Source: Candidatus Faecousia faecipullorum
Lineage (GTDB): Bacteria > Bacillota > Clostridia > Oscillospirales > Oscillospiraceae
Reading direction: 5' to 3'
Assembly: GCA_018710805.1 (NCBI GenBank)
Contig: DVJG01000079.1
Location: 1-8,673 of the forward strand
DNA: 8,673 nucleotides
Positions 5,674 through 8,673 of the stretch are shown in pieces (position 1 is the first letter of the stretch; each line of letters opens with the position of its first letter). The notes under the pieces are model-generated. The model was given only the letters and a program-made list of their open reading frames with translations, was not told the origin of the DNA and did no database searches. The translations under genes were made by a program, and so were the position numbers.

Positions 5674-6027
5674 TTATTTGACCTCCTTGATGGAAATGAA
5701 GCGCAGCTCGTTGAGGGGTTTGCCCATCTTATCGGCTACGATGGCCATGAGCATGGCGGCAGTTTTGGGGGGAACGTCAAAGGTCTTCAGCTGGCCAGCG
5801 GTGCCGGGGGCGGTGGGAGCCTCCACGGGAGCGGCCTCGACTTTGACGGCGGCAGGAGCCACGGTCTTGGCAGAAGCTTTCTTATCCTTGGAAATAAAGG
5901 CCTTACCCATGATCATAATGACGATCATCAGAAGAATCAGGCCGAAGAACACAACGACGTAGCCCAGAAGCGCCACAATGGCGGCGTCCAGGATGCCGAT
6001 GCTGTCCAGAGCGGAAGCTAAGATCAT
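5674..6027 (-). CDS. oadG: Small membrane subunit of the sodium-pump decarboxylase (OadG/MmdD type)
   Basis: The 117-residue protein has one N-terminal membrane segment (about 16-42, AAIVALLGYVVVFFGLILLM within it), a cytoplasmic Lys/Ala/Pro/Val-rich linker (about 47-80) and a C-terminal segment, TAAMLMAIVADKMGKPLNEL (89-108), ending in RFISIKEVK. This is the plan of OadG gamma or MmdD delta subunits, which anchor the carboxyltransferase to the membrane and hold the complex together. I see no C-terminal His cluster like that of Klebsiella OadG, so it is closer to the Mmd/Gcd delta type. AGGAGG lies eight bases before the ATG and forms part of TAAGGAGG at the oadA stop; the intergenic gap is 13 bases. 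The position between alpha and biotin carrier supports the call, since sequence conservation of this subunit is low in general. Confidence 0.85.
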   Translation of the reverse strand: MILASALDSIGILDAAIVALLGYVVVFFGLILLMIVIMIMGKAFISKDKKASAKTVAPAAVKVEAAPVEAPTAPGTAGQLKTFDVPPKTAAMLMAIVADKMGKPLNELRFISIKEVK

Positions 6028-6040
6028 AGAGGTATCCTCC

Positions 6041-7426
6041 TTAGCATTCCACGATGGAGTAGGTCATGACATTCTCTTCCTTGGCCTTGCGCTCCTCGAA
6101 GAACTTCTCGGCCAGGTTGGGGAAGGCCACGTAGCTGAGCACATCCTCGTCGGACTTGGCAAGATCGCCCAGCTTTTCCCGGCTCTTTTCCACGATGGGC
6201 TCCAGGGTATCGGCGTAGCGGCCGGTCAGGGGCTGCTCATCGCCCAGAATCTGCTTCTGAATTTCGGGGTCAATGGGAGCGGGGGTACGGCCGTACTCGC
6301 CGCGGCAGTAAGCCTTGATCTCCTTGGAGACGGACTTGTAGCGCTGGCCGTCCAGAACGTTGCGGACAGCCTGGACGCCGACCATCTGGGAGGTGGGGGT
6401 AACCAGGGGAGGATAGCCCATATCCTTACGGACCTTGGGAGTCTCCACCAGAACTTCGTCAAAGCGGTCCAGAGCGTTGACCTGCTTGAGCTGGCTCAGG
6501 AGGTTGGAGAGCATACCGCCGGGGATCTGGTAGGTCAGGCACTGGGTATCGGTAGCCATGGACTTGGGCATCAGGACGCCGTCCTTGATGAACTCGTCGC
6601 GAACGCCCTTGAAGTAGTCGGCCATCTTCTTGGTGCACTTGTCGTCCAGGTCCACTTCATAGCCCAGCTGACGCAGAGCGTAGGCCAGGGTCTCGGTGGC
6701 GGGCTGGCTGGTGCCGCCGGAGAAGGGGGAGATGGCGGTGTCGATGATGTCCACGCCGGCTTCCACAGCCTTCAGGTAGGTCATGAAGGCCAGGCCCGTG
6801 GTGGAGTGGGTGTGCAGGTCGATGGGCATATCGGGATGGGCGTCCTTAATGGCGGAGACCAGGTCGTAAGCCTCCTGGGGACCCATGATGCCGGCCATGT
6901 CCTTGATGCAGATGGTGGAAGCGCCCATGGCCTTCAGCTCGTTGACCATTTCCACGTACTTCTTGTGGGTGTGCACGGGAGAGGTGGTGTAGGACAGGGT
7001 GCCGGAAGCGATGGCGCCGGCCTTCACGGTGGCCTCCATGGCGACCTTCAGGTTGTTGGTGTCGTTCAGGGCGTCGAAGATACGGATGATGTCGATGCCG
7101 TTCTCCACAGCCTTCTGGACGAACATCTTCACGAAGTCATCGGGGTAGTGGGAGTAGCCCAGGACGTTCTGGCCCCGCAGGAGCATCTGGAGCTTGGTCT
7201 TGGGAGCGGCGGCGCGGATCTTCCGCAGTCTCTCCCAGGGGTCCTCGTTCAGGTAGCGCAGACAGACGTCGAAGGTAGCGCCGCCCCAGCACTCGATGGC
7301 GTAGTAACCGGCGTTGTCGATGGTCTCCAGCATGGGGGCGAACTTGTCGTAGGGCAGGCGGGTAGCGATGAGGGACTGGTTGGCGTCACGCAACACAGTC
7401 TCTACAAACTGAACTTTTTGAGCCAT
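6041..7426 (-). CDS. oadA: Oxaloacetate decarboxylase alpha subunit (carboxyltransferase, without biotin domain)
   Basis: The 461-residue cytoplasmic protein transfers the carboxyl group of oxaloacetate to biotin, leaving pyruvate. It has the DRE-TIM/HMGL-like barrel of OadA, PycB and transcarboxylase 5S: ETVLRDANQSL (9-19; metal ligand D14; most relatives have DAHQSL), CWGGATFDVCLRYLNEDPWE (46-65), LLRGQNVLGY (82-91), TICIKDMAGI (171-180; K175 is the carbamylated lysine) and DLHTHSTTG (203-211; metal ligands H205 and H207). The C-terminal conserved carboxylase domain follows. It stops before any biotinyl domain; a separate gene supplies it. The frame is open upstream to 7684, but MAQKVQFVETVLRD matches the family start and GGAGG lies 10 bases before it. 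First gene of the operon oadA-oadG-biotin carrier-oadB. A pyruvate carboxylase B-type role is less likely beside oadB. Confidence 0.93.
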   Translation of the reverse strand: MAQKVQFVETVLRDANQSLIATRLPYDKFAPMLETIDNAGYYAIECWGGATFDVCLRYLNEDPWERLRKIRAAAPKTKLQMLLRGQNVLGYSHYPDDFVKMFVQKAVENGIDIIRIFDALNDTNNLKVAMEATVKAGAIASGTLSYTTSPVHTHKKYVEMVNELKAMGASTICIKDMAGIMGPQEAYDLVSAIKDAHPDMPIDLHTHSTTGLAFMTYLKAVEAGVDIIDTAISPFSGGTSQPATETLAYALRQLGYEVDLDDKCTKKMADYFKGVRDEFIKDGVLMPKSMATDTQCLTYQIPGGMLSNLLSQLKQVNALDRFDEVLVETPKVRKDMGYPPLVTPTSQMVGVQAVRNVLDGQRYKSVSKEIKAYCRGEYGRTPAPIDPEIQKQILGDEQPLTGRYADTLEPIVEKSREKLGDLAKSDEDVLSYVAFPNLAEKFFEERKAKEENVMTYSIVEC

Positions 7427-7734
7427 TTTGTTGTTACCTCCGTAGATTGGATTTTCTAAGACAGACCTTGACGGGGCAATGGCCTGCCGTATGTAGGTAT
7501 TTCTTCCGAAAACTGCCTCATTAAGGCCGCTTTCGGAAAACCGCGAGGAATAAGGTTCGGAAAAATCCAAAACCCAGATTGTATCAATGGCCGGGGAGCA
7601 TTCCCCGGCGCAGATGATTCTTTCGGGGAGGGATTCCTCCCTCCCGGCCTCGTCCTTTCCATCCCTGCAGCAGGGGAGGGGCAAGCCCCTCCCCTATGCG
7701 TTCAAGGGCGTATCAGACGATGGGTTTGGGTCAA
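7427..7734 (-). promoter_or_regulatory. 308-base gap between pckA and oadA: hairpins, weak promoter candidate
   Basis: No gene is seen here. In minus-strand order from pckA it holds two GGGGAGG-type hairpins (7672-7695 and 7624-7646), a perfect 8-bp hairpin GCCGGGGA/TCCCCGGC (7590-7609), an imperfect nested hairpin (7504-7538; TTCCGAAA/TTTCGGAA outside, GCCT/AGGC inside), and the oadA ribosome binding site. None of the hairpins is followed by a run of T on the minus strand, so pckA has no standard terminator. The best oadA promoter I can find is weak: TTGCCC (7474-7479), 17 bases, GAAAAT (7451-7456), each four of six. Confidence 0.4.
7624..7695. repeat. Pair of G/C-rich hairpins of the GGGGAGG family
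   Basis: The second hairpin is perfect: AGGGGAGGGGC pairs with GCCCCTCCCCT around an AA loop (7672-7682 and 7685-7695), followed by AT. The first (7624-7646) pairs CGGG(G)AGGGA with TCCCTCCCG around TTCC, with one bulged G. Arms and spacing match the hairpins at 3563-3582, 3833-3852 and 3891-3910, while the bases next to the loop differ. Confidence 0.7.

Positions 7735-8673
<939 letters not shown>

Noticed and set aside
3999..7426. Glutaconyl-CoA or methylmalonyl-CoA decarboxylase
   Set aside because: Gene order and free carrier fit, but the alpha subunit has OadA/pyruvate-carboxylase-type barrel motifs (metal Asp, carbamylated Lys, HTH histidines) and not the acyl-CoA carboxyltransferase fold those enzymes use.
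5978..7459. Long open frame on the plus strand (493 codons) opposite oadA
   Set aside because: It lies almost wholly opposite a gene with clear catalytic motifs. The translation is Gly/Val/His/Leu-rich with no recognisable domain, and its start lies inside oadG. It is the expected antisense frame of a GC-rich gene.
7427..7684. N-terminal extension of oadA to an ATG at 7684
   Set aside because: The extra 86 residues have no family match, run through hairpins, and would delay the conserved ETVLRDANQSL far beyond its usual position. The ATG at 7426 has a good ribosome binding site.

Overview
The window looks like chromosomal DNA from an anaerobic, GC-rich Gram-positive fermenter, most likely a gut member of the Oscillospiraceae/Ruminococcaceae (Clostridia). 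This rests on strong AGGAGG-type ribosome binding sites, sigma-A-like promoters, a DUF1836 regulator, a biotin-dependent sodium-pump decarboxylase split over four genes, an ATP-forming PEP carboxykinase, and GGGGAGG-type hairpins between genes. The taxonomic call is an inference from style and gene content. Every gene I support is on the minus strand, so genes are read from high to low coordinates.

Right part (8673 to about 3950), carbon and energy metabolism: the C-terminal part of an ATP-dependent PEP carboxykinase (pckA) runs off the right edge. A 308-base hairpin-rich gap follows, then a compact four-gene operon: carboxyltransferase alpha subunit (oadA), small membrane subunit (oadG-like), free-standing biotin carrier with a long Ala/Pro linker, and the sodium-translocating beta subunit (oadB). 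It ends at a clear hairpin terminator. Together these genes could turn PEP into oxaloacetate with ATP formation, then oxaloacetate into pyruvate plus CO2 with sodium export. This would be an energy-conserving alternative to pyruvate kinase.

Middle (about 3955 to 3507): a non-coding block made of nested inverted repeats. Two copies of an exact 22-base hairpin sequence lie 270 bases apart, and their inner flanks resemble each other in opposite orientation, like the ends of a small non-autonomous element. The block also holds a possible three-way-junction fold.

Left part (3506 to 1): a promoter drives a small tail-anchored membrane protein whose gene overlaps gluQ (glutamyl-Q tRNA(Asp) synthetase). 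Next comes a singly transcribed sugar-1-phosphate nucleotidyltransferase with its own promoter (a 7-bp-arm dyad sits on the -10) and a strong terminator. Last is a two-gene unit with a near-consensus promoter: a DUF1836/MerR-like regulator followed 15 bases later by hflK, an SPFH membrane protein that runs off the left edge.
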